Translations under genes and position numbers: made by a program
Part shown: one piece after another, positions 7,263 to 14,284 of the stretch
Numbering within the stretch: the stretch's first letter is position 1
How the letters are laid out: each line of letters starts with the position of its first letter
From: CAYMUR01 sp964393615
Lineage (GTDB): Bacteria > Planctomycetota > Planctomycetia > Pirellulales > Pirellulaceae
Length of the DNA: 14,284 bases
Direction: 5' to 3'
Assembly (NCBI GenBank): GCA_964393615.1
Contig: CAYMUR010000108.1
Coordinates: forward strand, 1 to 14,284
The notes under the pieces: generated by a model
Databases searched by the model: none
What the model saw: only the letters and a program-made list of their open reading frames with translations
Told to the model about the DNA's origin: nothing

Positions 7263-8936
7263 TCATTCCAGGTCAATGGAATAGTCGCGCTGTGCGCCAG
7301 ATTTTGTAATGTAACCCTGCCGAAGATCTTCTTTTATCAATGCATGGTCACGCTGACTGGGATCACCGAAACCTCCACCGCCTGCTTCGCTGAGTGTAAT
7401 CTGGTCTCCTGGAGCAAGCTCGTAGTGACCTTTGGGGTGCACGGTGTTACCGTTAATCCGGTGTTCACGCCGCCGGCCTGGAGAGCCACCCAAAAGTCCC
7501 ACGGCAGGAAATTCCGTACGACTTGCCATGGAAAAAATCGTCAGCGGATGGCCCGTATCGTTTCGAATAGCAACCTCTTGTCCCAAGCCGCCCCGCGCTG
7601 TTCCGGGGCCCCCCGAATCTGGCAGAAGTCGTCGGTATTCGACGGTTGTTCCTGTTAAGGTTTCCCATAGCTCGGTTGGTACCACTGCCATGTTCGATGG
7701 CCCTGGTGTAGTTGCTGGACCGTCGTAATCCTGTAAAGCTCCGAAACCTCCGGATGCGAAGTAAATGGTCGTGATGGCTCGTCCGTTGGGATGTGTACCC
7801 TGAAAGGTCATCAAATCCATCATTCCACAGTCGGCTTGCACGCGATTGGGAACAGCTTCGGCTAGTGCGCCGAATAGTAGGGGGGAAACAAAATGACCGA
7901 TCACATGCCGCGCTCCTGTCGCTGCTGGTGGTTGGGCATTCAATAAGCAATTTGCGGGAGCCGTTACTTGCACAGGGGCAACCGAACCGCTGTTATTGGG
8001 CAATTCGGGCACACTGAGGCATCTGATTGTATAGAGCGACATGGCTCTCGTATAACAAAAAGGGACGTTAATACCGCGGCGCACTGTCGGAGAGGTACCG
8101 CTAAAGTCGACCGTGATCGAGTTACCAATGATGCTTGCTTCACAAGCGAGGGTCAGCGGTCCGTCGATACCTTCGATCTGAATCGCATTGTGATAGGTAC
8201 CGTCACGCATCGTATTTATTGCCTGACGGGTCGCTCGTTCGGAATGAGAGCGGATCGATTGCGACAATCCTTCCAAATCGGACAGTCCGTATTCATCCAT
8301 GAATTCCAACAACATTCTTCCGCCAACCTCATTACAAGTGACGTTTGCAAATAGGTCACCTAGGACTTCACCGGGGTTGCGCACGTTTGTCGAAATGATG
8401 TCGACAACTAGATCATTACGGATACCAGCATCCAATAATTTGCAAATGGGAAGTCGCAGCCCCTCGTGAAAAATTTCGGTTGCCGCCGCACCAAATCCAA
8501 GGCCTCCAATATCGGGCAAATGGGTGATGCTGATCGTATAGGCGACGATTTCTCCATCACGAAACACGGGCCGCATCACGTTGATATCGAACATGTGGCC
8601 GGTGCCGATCCAGGGATCATTGGATATGAGAACATCGTCCGGTTTCAGAGTCTGCGGTGGAAATCGTTGGAGAAACTGTCGTAAAGTGTGAGGTGCCGTT
8701 CCCATAAAAACGGGAACACTATAAGTACCCTGTGCCATGAGGTGCCCGTGACGGTCCAAAATAGCGACGGTCAGATCGTAACTTTCTGACACGATCGTAG
8801 AGAAAGAAGTTCGCACTAGTGTGGAGACAATTTCATCGGCAATTGATATCAGTCGATCCCACATGATGCTGAGATCGACGGCGTCCGGAATATGGGACGT
8901 AATCCGCGAAACATCGTCGCTGGAATCGGTTGCCAT
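7263..8936 (-). CDS. hyuB: Hydantoinase B/oxoprolinase family subunit
   Basis: A 557-aa protein with full-length similarity to the HyuB/oxoprolinase beta family, the partner of HyuA in ATP-dependent opening of hydantoin, 5-oxoproline or related cyclic amides. It should be cytoplasmic, as no signal peptide is seen. Family segments include SNDPWIGTGHMFDINV (105-120), LPDIGGLGFGAAATE (140-154), STNVRNPGEVLGDL (182-195), DFSGTSP (277-283) and a C-terminal GGGGFGDPSQRD. Length is normal and I see no break. Its ATG at 8936 is only 12 bases past the hyuA stop, and its AGGAA ribosome site overlaps that stop, so the two are co-translated in one operon. N-methylhydantoinase, oxoprolinase and acetone/acetophenone carboxylase subunits share this fold. 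No third (gamma) carboxylase subunit is present, which favours a hydrolase. The substrate is not determined. Confidence 0.95.
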   Translation of the reverse strand: MATDSSDDVSRITSHIPDAVDLSIMWDRLISIADEIVSTLVRTSFSTIVSESYDLTVAILDRHGHLMAQGTYSVPVFMGTAPHTLRQFLQRFPPQTLKPDDVLISNDPWIGTGHMFDINVMRPVFRDGEIVAYTISITHLPDIGGLGFGAAATEIFHEGLRLPICKLLDAGIRNDLVVDIISTNVRNPGEVLGDLFANVTCNEVGGRMLLEFMDEYGLSDLEGLSQSIRSHSERATRQAINTMRDGTYHNAIQIEGIDGPLTLACEASIIGNSITVDFSGTSPTVRRGINVPFCYTRAMSLYTIRCLSVPELPNNSGSVAPVQVTAPANCLLNAQPPAATGARHVIGHFVSPLLFGALAEAVPNRVQADCGMMDLMTFQGTHPNGRAITTIYFASGGFGALQDYDGPATTPGPSNMAVVPTELWETLTGTTVEYRRLLPDSGGPGTARGGLGQEVAIRNDTGHPLTIFSMASRTEFPAVGLLGGSPGRRREHRINGNTVHPKGHYELAPGDQITLSEAGGGGFGDPSQRDHALIKEDLRQGYITKSGAQRDYSIDLE

Positions 8937-8945
8937 GGTATGGTG

Positions 8946-8950
8946 TTCCT
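8946..8950 (-). promoter_or_regulatory. hyuB ribosome binding site overlapping the hyuA stop
   Basis: AGGAA on the minus strand shares its AG with the hyuA TAG stop (8951-8949) and lies 9 bases before the hyuB ATG. This arrangement suggests translational coupling. Confidence 0.55.
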
Positions 8951-11057
8951 AATGTGATTTGCCATCCAAGCCAGGACTGGCGATCATGTTGAAATAATTG
9001 TCTACGGTCACTACGTTACCAGGGCCAATCACAAGTGTTGATTCCCGTTCTTCGACTAATGCCGGACCTTTTAGTTGGGATCCGTTAGCCAAGAGGTACC
9101 GATCATAGACTGGACAGTCCACATAGCCGTCCTGTTCCGGAAAGTACGCCGGTCGACTACCTTTTCGGGCAGCGGCTGGATCAGCTGTCGGTTGACTCCC
9201 AATATGGTAGCCCGGAATCATTGTGGGACTAGGTCCACGGGCTTCAACCTTCCAGGTGGTGATCTCTAGCGGTGCATCAAGTAAACTGAATGCGTAAACC
9301 GTGGCGTACCGTTCCGAGAACAGACGAGTAATGTCGGAAAAAATCGTGACAGGCTGTGAGCCCTCGGGCAAGGTGACTTCGATGGTATAGCCTTGGCCGT
9401 AATAGCGCATGTCGAGTCGATACTCAATATCAATTTCGGCTCGTTTTATTCCTGCTTCCAGCAGCGGTGCCATGGCACGTTCTACCAGGGGAGCAAAGCT
9501 GGATTCGAACTGCCCTGCATTCAAATCATCGACGAAACAGTGTTGGGCCTGTACCATTTCAAACGAGAGTGGACTGGCAAGTAACCCAAGTGCCGACATG
9601 ACACCTGCTGCCACAGGAAAGACTACATGGGAAATTTTTAGTTTCGAAGCAATGCGCAGAGCGTGAATGGGTCCGGAGCCACCGAAGGCAACCATGGAGC
9701 ATTGGCGATAGTCAAACCCATGTTCGGACGCGTGAATTCTAAAGGCCCGAGCCACCTCTTCGTTGATAAGATCATGAATTCCCCAGGCGGCACGCGCTAA
9801 TGAAAGGTTGAGCGGCGTTGCTACATCTGTCTGGATGATTTCCCGGGCTGGGTTGGATTCTAACATCAATTCGCCACCCAGGAAAAATGTTGGGTCAAGA
9901 AAACCGAGGATCAGGTTGGCGTCAGTCAATGTAGCAGCCTCTCCACCTTGACCGTAGCAGACCGGTCCCGGATTGGCACCTGCACTGCGAGGCCCAACGG
10001 CTAAAAGCCCGCGCCGATCGAGATGGGCGATACTCCCTCCACCAGCTCCGATTTCAATCATGTCGATGACAGGTATTTTTGCAGGAAACCCACTGCCGCG
10101 TTTGAATTGGTGAACGCGAGCGACTTCCATTTCGTATGTTTTGAGTGGTTTTCCACTTCGGATCAGTGCGCCTTTGGCGGTGGTTCCTCCCATGTCGAAA
10201 GAAAGTAGTTCGGTAAGCGAAAGCGATTGGCCATGAAAGGCGGACATCAGCACCCCGGCGGCTGGTCCCGATTCCAACATGCGTACCGGAAAGCTACGGG
10301 CAGTCTCCGTGGCAACTGTTCCTCCACTGGAGGTCATAATGTACAAAGTGCCTGTCAGTCCTAAATCTTTCAAGCCCCTTTCGATCCGTTCTAGATATCG
10401 AGCGAACATCGGTTGCGTATAGGCATTCATACAGGTTGTTGTCCAACGTGCGAACTCTCGTAAATCGGGGAATACTTCGGAAGAGGTCGAAATGTACAAC
10501 TGCGGATATTGTTCGTTGGCCCAGGTTTTGATGGCAATTTCGTGGGTTGGGTTGGCATAAGAATGCAGCAGGCAGATGGCCAACGATTCGATAGCTTCTT
10601 TCTCGACCAGATGGGTCAGAGCATTCCTGACTTCTGTTTCATCCAGAGGGATCTGTACGCTACCATCGTAGCGGCAGCGTTCTGAAACTTCTGCACGACA
10701 CCAGCGAGGAATCAGTGGTTCCGGGAATCTAAGTCGTAGATCAAAGACGTCGTACCGTTTTTCTTCCCTCAGATCGAGTACATCGGAAAAGCCAGCCGTG
10801 GTGATCATTCCCGTGCGAGCACCCTTGCGCTCAATCATTGCATTGGTTACAAGCGTCGTGCCATGGACGACGGCAGTGATTGCCTGGATATCGATTTGTT
10901 CGCGTTCCAGTAGACCACGGATGCCATCTAATACTGCACGTGAAGGATCCTCAGGCGTGGTGAGTTGTTTGTGAATGACCAGCTGCCCGTTTTTTTCGTT
11001 CAGAACCGCAAAGTCCGTAAACGTTCCGCCGATATCTACGCCAAGTCGATAGGTCAT
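8949..11057 (-). CDS. hyuA: Hydantoinase A/oxoprolinase family subunit (ATP-dependent)
   Basis: A 702-aa protein, normal length for HyuA, which phosphorylates the cyclic or amide substrate with ATP so that the HyuAB complex can open it. The N-terminal domain starts with the nucleotide-binding DIGGTFTD (8-15) and HGTTLVTNAMIER (65-77). The central domain has LESGPAAG (261-268), FDMGGTTAK (287-295), EIGAGGGSIA (335-344) and GPRSAGANPGPVCYGQGG (355-372). AFGGSGPIHA (457-466) and a C-terminal domain (about 500-690) follow. All the expected phosphate-loop motifs are present. The ATG at 11057 is placed by homology to the usual MxYRLGVDIGGT start; no clear ribosome site precedes it. It is the first gene of the hyuA-hyuB operon. 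Hydantoin, N-methylhydantoin, 5-oxoproline or another lactam remain possible substrates. Confidence 0.96.
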   Translation of the reverse strand: MTYRLGVDIGGTFTDFAVLNEKNGQLVIHKQLTTPEDPSRAVLDGIRGLLEREQIDIQAITAVVHGTTLVTNAMIERKGARTGMITTAGFSDVLDLREEKRYDVFDLRLRFPEPLIPRWCRAEVSERCRYDGSVQIPLDETEVRNALTHLVEKEAIESLAICLLHSYANPTHEIAIKTWANEQYPQLYISTSSEVFPDLREFARWTTTCMNAYTQPMFARYLERIERGLKDLGLTGTLYIMTSSGGTVATETARSFPVRMLESGPAAGVLMSAFHGQSLSLTELLSFDMGGTTAKGALIRSGKPLKTYEMEVARVHQFKRGSGFPAKIPVIDMIEIGAGGGSIAHLDRRGLLAVGPRSAGANPGPVCYGQGGEAATLTDANLILGFLDPTFFLGGELMLESNPAREIIQTDVATPLNLSLARAAWGIHDLINEEVARAFRIHASEHGFDYRQCSMVAFGGSGPIHALRIASKLKISHVVFPVAAGVMSALGLLASPLSFEMVQAQHCFVDDLNAGQFESSFAPLVERAMAPLLEAGIKRAEIDIEYRLDMRYYGQGYTIEVTLPEGSQPVTIFSDITRLFSERYATVYAFSLLDAPLEITTWKVEARGPSPTMIPGYHIGSQPTADPAAARKGSRPAYFPEQDGYVDCPVYDRYLLANGSQLKGPALVEERESTLVIGPGNVVTVDNYFNMIASPGLDGKSH

Positions 11058-11218
11058 CTACGAATGATTGTTGGAAAGGGGGTATGCATTTATTGGAGAG
11101 TATAGGGCAACATGTAATCTAGGAAAAGCAGCCATCCTCACCAGATAAAAGGGCCGCGGGGAGCAGCGATAAAGCATGCTGTATCGCGCCTGAAAGTTTT
11201 TCAAACACAAAATGGCGG

Positions 11219-11520
11219 TCACAGTTCGATCCAACGCATGATGTCTATAATGTCATCATGCGGTGACTTTGAATTGGGCAGCAATTGACGAGTTTTGCCA
11301 TGCAGGATGGCAGGGACGAGTAATCTTTGATCAGGGTGACCGACAGCCAGTGCCAGAGTCATGTGTTTCTGAAAAACTTAACCGCTTACCCCGATAGTTC
11401 TTCTCCTGAGGCTGGTAGGCCTGGCAGGTAACAGGTCCAAAACAACACCAAGGTAGCAAGCCAACGAACACACTGTGCCCTGGTGTCGCGCTTGCGATGA
11501 TGACTACGGTCAGCGACCAT
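11219..11520 (-). pseudogene. Decayed remnant of a PSCyt1-type planctomycete cytochrome protein gene
   Basis: On the minus strand the ATG at 11520 begins a 44-codon frame with a basic N-terminus and a hydrophobic signal-peptide core (WLATLVLFWTCYLPGLPA, then SGEELSG), ending at a TAA at 11388-11386. Reading through gives AVKFFRNT and a TGA at 11361-11359. One frame over, from 11362, 47 codons read GHPDQRLLVPAILHGK and then SPHDDIIDIMRWIEL, ending at 11219. As I recall, PSCyt1 proteins have, in order, a signal peptide, a 'FF...RP' motif, CxxCH heme ligands, 'GxPxxSLL..AI.H', 'MPP' and 'IxDxxRWIELGAP'. Here the order is kept, but the heme segment is gone (about 45 codons), MPP is degenerate (LLP), the frame shifts and the large downstream domains are absent. 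I infer a degraded gene; two real small proteins are the less likely alternative. Confidence 0.55.
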
Positions 11521-11544
11521 GGTTTGTGAAAGGGTTTGTGAAAG
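11521..11544 (+). repeat. Perfect 12-base tandem duplication
   Basis: GGTTTGTGAAAG occurs twice head to tail, directly upstream of the pseudogene's ATG. It is probably a slippage product; no function is evident. Confidence 0.6.
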
Positions 11545-11841
11545 CAATTTCAATGCGAAGTGTTACTTATTGTAGATTGTCTATTATATTATTATGAACA
11601 AGAGTACGCTGGTGTTGGTCGGGTGGGGTTTTTGGTCAAAAATGGGATCCCTTTGGACAGCAGGCATAAAAGTAATTGAAATGGTATGAATCTAGCAGGT
11701 ACAATCTCTGGTGTGAGAGACGTGCACTTTCAATTGTTGAATGCGTTCCTGCCAGGAAATCTGTCGGTTGTGATGATGTTCCCAGATGAATCAGTTCGGA
11801 AAACATTATTTTCAAGTGCCATACAATATTAGAGAGGTTCG

Positions 11842-11864
11842 TGGCAGGCGCGAGTTACCTGCCA
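11842..11864 (+). promoter_or_regulatory. Hairpin in the leader of the ceramidase-like gene
   Basis: TGGCAGG (11842-11848) and CCTGCCA (11858-11864) form a perfect, GC-rich 7-base stem with a 9-base loop, about 80 bases ahead of the ATG at 11946. It is not followed by a T-run. It could be an mRNA structure or a DNA operator. It matches no riboswitch I recognise. Confidence 0.35.
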
Positions 11865-11930
11865 TGTAGGCGACGATTGTATTCGATCGTTCCCGTTCTA
11901 CATGGTTATTCGATTGACTGCTGGCTTCTC

Positions 11931-11936
11931 AGGGAG
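11931..11936 (+). promoter_or_regulatory. Ribosome binding site fixing the ceramidase-like start
   Basis: AGGGAG ends 9 bases before the ATG at 11946. The frame also opens upstream at a GTG (11841), but that lacks a ribosome site and would place 35 odd residues before the signal peptide. Confidence 0.65.
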
Positions 11937-11945
11937 AAAAAAACA

Positions 11946-13367
11946 ATGAAATATTTGCGATGTTTTATGAGCGTCGACTTCCAGAAAAATGGTGGTGTGT
12001 GTTGGTTTAAGTTATGTTTTGTGCTGATTGTCGTAAGTGGATGGTTGTCCACGGGCCGAGCGTTTGTTCTGGCAGACTGGAAGGCAGGAACTGCCAAGGC
12101 GATGATTACACCGCAGAAACCGGTGTGGCTTGCCGGTTATGGAAGGAAGCGCGTACCTGACGGAAAGCTGCATGATTTGTGGATGAAGGCATTGGCACTG
12201 GAGGACGTTGATGGTCGTCGTGTGGTATTGATCACTAGCGATTTTCAGGGTGTACCCAAGGTGATGAGCGACCGCGTGTTTGAGCAGCTCGAGAACCAAT
12301 TTGACCTGGAGCGGCAACATGTGATGTTTACGTTTTCGCACAATCACTGTGGTCCACGACTGGGGAATGATTTAATAGATTATTATCCTGTTGACGCCGA
12401 GCAAGTAGCATTGGTGCAAGAATACACTGACCACATGGTAACCGAGTGTGTTGCGATGGTGGGTCAAGCCCTGTTGCGACTTACCCCCGCCAGTTTGCAG
12501 ATTGGTGAGGGAAAGACGACCTTTGCGGTCAATCGTCGCAACAACCCGGAGTCCGAGGTACCCGAGATGCGGGCCCAAGGCATTCCATTGAAGGGTCCTG
12601 TCGATCATTCTGTCCCCGTGATGACAGTCACTCGGCCTGACGGAAAACTGGCAGCGATACTGTTCGGTTATGCTTGCCATCCAACGACTCTCAGTTTTAT
12701 GACTTGGTGTGGCGACTATCCGGGTTTTACACAGATTGCACTGGAAAAGAACCATCCTGGTGCCATGGCCATGTTTGTCAACACGTGTGGAGGTGATCAA
12801 AATCCATTGCCGCGACGCAGCGTTGAATTGTGTGAGCGTTATGGGCATATGCTGGCAGACGCTGTTGAAGAAGTTTTGCAGCTACCGCTCCATCCGGTTT
12901 CGGCGCATGTGCGCACTGCATTTGAGTTGATAGACCTGCCCTACTTGAAAGTTGCCTTGCGTGAAGATTTGGTTGGTTCCTTAGGAAACCCCAATGCAAC
13001 CCGTGTTCGCTGGGCTAGACGCATGTTACAGAAGCTAGAGGCAGGAGACGAATTTGAGTCGGTGTATCCATATCCCATTCATGCCTGGCAGTTAGGACAG
13101 GAAATGCTGGTCATCGGTATGGGGGCGGAAACCGTAGTAGATTATGCTTTGCGTTTTAAAGAAGCATTTGGTCCTGGCACATGGGTTTGCGGATATGCCG
13201 ATGATATGATCGCTTATATCCCGTCGCGGCGCGTGTGGGAGGAAGGGGGCTATGAAGGAGGTTCTTTTCTCTACGAATATGGCCGCCCGGCATTCCGTTG
13301 GTCAGGTGGAATCGAAGATCAGATTGCTGCATCCGTCAACGCATTGGTAAAACAAGTTCGCGAGTGA
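11946..13367 (+). CDS. Secreted neutral/alkaline ceramidase-like amidohydrolase
   Basis: A 473-aa protein starting at the ATG at 11946. Residues 20-43 (hydrophobic FKLCFVLIVV, cleavage near VLA) form a signal peptide, after an unusually long n-region. The mature part matches the N-terminal catalytic domain of neutral/alkaline non-lysosomal ceramidases, zinc enzymes that cut the amide bond of N-acyl sphingosines. The start ITPQKPVWLAGYGRK (54-68) is typical. SHNHCGP (131-137) and CHPTT (244-248) carry probable zinc histidines. E395 in GMGAETV and the tyrosine-containing AYIPSR segment (423-428) fit the remaining ligands by position. The C-terminal Ig-like domain of classical ceramidases (about 650-700 aa) is missing. 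Such short homologues are, to my knowledge, common in Planctomycetes and their substrates are unproven, so 'ceramidase-like' is a fold assignment. It is convergent with the M81 gene. Confidence 0.88.
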   Translation: MKYLRCFMSVDFQKNGGVCWFKLCFVLIVVSGWLSTGRAFVLADWKAGTAKAMITPQKPVWLAGYGRKRVPDGKLHDLWMKALALEDVDGRRVVLITSDFQGVPKVMSDRVFEQLENQFDLERQHVMFTFSHNHCGPRLGNDLIDYYPVDAEQVALVQEYTDHMVTECVAMVGQALLRLTPASLQIGEGKTTFAVNRRNNPESEVPEMRAQGIPLKGPVDHSVPVMTVTRPDGKLAAILFGYACHPTTLSFMTWCGDYPGFTQIALEKNHPGAMAMFVNTCGGDQNPLPRRSVELCERYGHMLADAVEEVLQLPLHPVSAHVRTAFELIDLPYLKVALREDLVGSLGNPNATRVRWARRMLQKLEAGDEFESVYPYPIHAWQLGQEMLVIGMGAETVVDYALRFKEAFGPGTWVCGYADDMIAYIPSRRVWEEGGYEGGSFLYEYGRPAFRWSGGIEDQIAASVNALVKQVRE

Positions 13368-13448
13368 TCACGACGGAGGCTGCCGACGCAGGCATACAAT
13401 GTTTAGGTGATGTTTTTCGAGGCATGACGGTTAACATTGCAGCGCGAC

Positions 13449-14284
13449 TTAGATCTCGAATGTTGTGTCCATGTCCATGGGATAAATTTTACGTCCCAGG
13501 CGCTGGAACGGAAGCTTTGAAAAGTCCTGGCTTAACGGGCTCGCCGTGTCGACATTAAAAATGGACCCGGCAAAAGAGCTAAACCCACTGCGAAAGTGAC
13601 CAGTGGATTTCAGGCATAAATACTTCATTTTGGTGCAGTCGAGTCCCAACGTTCTTGAGAAAGCCAGATCAATAGGTTGATTTGGCAATGTAATCAGAAC
13701 GACATGGATACCACGTTGGCGAATGAGTGCTGAATCACCCACCGTCGTCTCGAGATTTTTAAACATAGGTCCGTCGTAGATGAAATGACCATCAGCCAGT
13801 GACAAAACTTCGGCATTCATGGTGACTGGTGGACCGAGCATTTCATGTGATTTACCTCCGACCCTTAGCTCGACAGTGTTACCGACACCGGCGGCCTGTG
13901 CCTGCTGGACAGACTCCGGATCCACGATATAAAGTACCGCTGCATCTTGCAGATCACGTTCCACAAACAGCCGCAGCACCTCGGTTGAATCACCAGGTGC
14001 ACCACCTCCGGAATTGTCCGCCTGGTCAGCTAGGATAATGGGATATTTGCCTATACTTTCACCGTCAGCAAGCGCTTTTGTGGCAGCCAGAGGTGGGCAC
14101 ATCCAGTCCTCACGATGTTGCCAAATCCAGCTTCCCAGTTTTTCTGCCTTCTGCTTGGCACCAACCAAGTCATTGTCCGTGACAACTAACGTTGATGTTC
14201 CAGCGACGCTCACGTCAGCCCACTGGTAGCCAACACTTAAACTTGCAGTGAGCACACCTGGTTCTTGTTCGATCTGGAATACTT
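13449..14284 (-). CDS. M81-family (MlrC-type) metallopeptidase, N-terminal half off the right edge
   Basis: The frame is open from the right edge (first whole codon at 14282) to the TAA at 13451-13449, giving 277 visible residues. A GTG at 14255 is not a plausible start, because the coding similarity continues upstream of it. GVLTASLSVGYQWADV, followed by a VVTDND segment, is the end of the DUF1485/M81 N-terminal domain. LADQADNSGGGAPGDST (about 84-100 of the visible part) is the hallmark of the MlrC C-terminal domain, which runs to the end. Family members are about 490-510 aa, so roughly the first 220 residues, including most of the catalytic zinc site, are missing. MlrC cuts the linear breakdown products of microcystin; most homologues have unknown substrates. 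It lies convergent to, and 81 bases from, the ceramidase-like gene. I see no strong terminator in that gap; CAATGTT/AACATTG arms (13397-13403, 13433-13439) enclose a 29-base loop. Confidence 0.9.
   Translation of the reverse strand, partial: VFQIEQEPGVLTASLSVGYQWADVSVAGTSTLVVTDNDLVGAKQKAEKLGSWIWQHREDWMCPPLAATKALADGESIGKYPIILADQADNSGGGAPGDSTEVLRLFVERDLQDAAVLYIVDPESVQQAQAAGVGNTVELRVGGKSHEMLGPPVTMNAEVLSLADGHFIYDGPMFKNLETTVGDSALIRQRGIHVVLITLPNQPIDLAFSRTLGLDCTKMKYLCLKSTGHFRSGFSSFAGSIFNVDTASPLSQDFSKLPFQRLGRKIYPMDMDTTFEI

Larger units (their letters stand above)
11058..11945. other. Long intergenic region with pseudogene and dyad elements
   Basis: About 890 bases with no intact gene. The left part (11219-11520, minus) holds the PSCyt1 remnant described separately. 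Imperfect dyads occur at 11166-11187 and 11235-11262, the latter within the remnant. A perfect 12-base tandem duplication is at 11521-11544. From 11545 to 11840 I see only a 31-codon plus-strand frame (11594-11689) without support, a small dyad TTCCTG-C-CAGGAA at 11746-11758, and a TACAAT hexamer (11822-11827) with no good -35. The last 100 bases are the leader of the ceramidase-like gene. Confidence 0.45.

Noticed and set aside
7465..7950. 161-codon minus frame overlapping hyuB, and similar long frames inside the hyu genes
   Set aside because: These are arginine- and serine-rich shadow translations of hyuB with no family resemblance.
11440..11500. ACACCA/GCAAGC and TGGTGT/GCTTGC pairs that look like inverted-repeat ends
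   Set aside because: The arms are in the wrong order for one hairpin, and there is no transposase or target duplication, so this is not an insertion sequence.
11594..11689. 31-codon plus-strand frame beginning MNKSTLVLVGWGFW
   Set aside because: It is short, without a ribosome site or recognisable similarity, and the composition is compatible with chance.
13298..13558. 86-codon plus-strand frame across the ceramidase-like/M81 junction
   Set aside because: It overlaps both well-supported genes in other frames and has no ribosome site or domain.

Overview
The window reads as a piece of a planctomycete chromosome, most likely Pirellulales-like. This is inference from gene content, not from a marker gene. 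The evidence is a secreted FG-GAP/VCBS protein, a short ceramidase-like secreted hydrolase, an MlrC-type M81 protein, a Tat-exported molybdopterin oxidoreductase and the decayed remains of a PSCyt1-type cytochrome gene, a family almost confined to Planctomycetes. Genes are loosely packed, with several gaps of 400-900 bases. I see no tRNA, rRNA, CRISPR array, intact transposase or plasmid/phage hallmark.

Left part (1-4821). The 5' two-thirds or so of an FG-GAP repeat protein runs leftward off the edge (1-1181, minus). After a gap holding an unassigned open frame comes a cytochrome P450 (1675-2904, minus). Divergent from it across about 490 bases is a Tat-exported sulfite-oxidase-fold molybdoenzyme (3394-4692, plus). 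A hairpin at 4787-4811 probably ends that transcript.

Middle (4822-11057), all on the minus strand. A secreted glycoside-hydrolase-like protein is broken into two reading frames. The upstream frame (5640-6860) holds the signal peptide, a beta-rich domain and the start of a TIM barrel. The downstream frame (4822-5643) holds the rest of the barrel. It has a recognisable promoter (TTCACT-17-TATAAT) with a perfect inverted repeat just past the expected transcription start. Upstream of it lies a two-gene operon, hyuA-hyuB, for an ATP-dependent hydantoinase/oxoprolinase-type enzyme. The two genes are 12 bases apart, and the hyuB ribosome site overlaps the hyuA stop.

Right part (11058-14284). A long gap carries, at 11219-11520 on the minus strand, what I read as a pseudogene of a PSCyt1-domain protein: signal peptide, one recognisable N-terminal motif, loss of the heme-binding middle, then the conserved 'HPDxxLL ... 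IIDIMRWIEL' tail. A ceramidase-like secreted amidohydrolase follows on the plus strand (11946-13367). Convergent with it is the C-terminal half of an M81/MlrC-type protein, which enters from the right edge.

Functionally, the right half holds three unrelated C-N (amide) hydrolase families: HyuAB, ceramidase-like and M81. With the glycoside-hydrolase-like gene and the two oxidoreductases, this fits breakdown of complex organic matter or secondary metabolites. No substrate can be named from sequence alone. I found no convincing wholly new system. The points most worth checking are the frame break at 5640-5688, the PSCyt1 remnant and the promoter/operator at 6916-6977.
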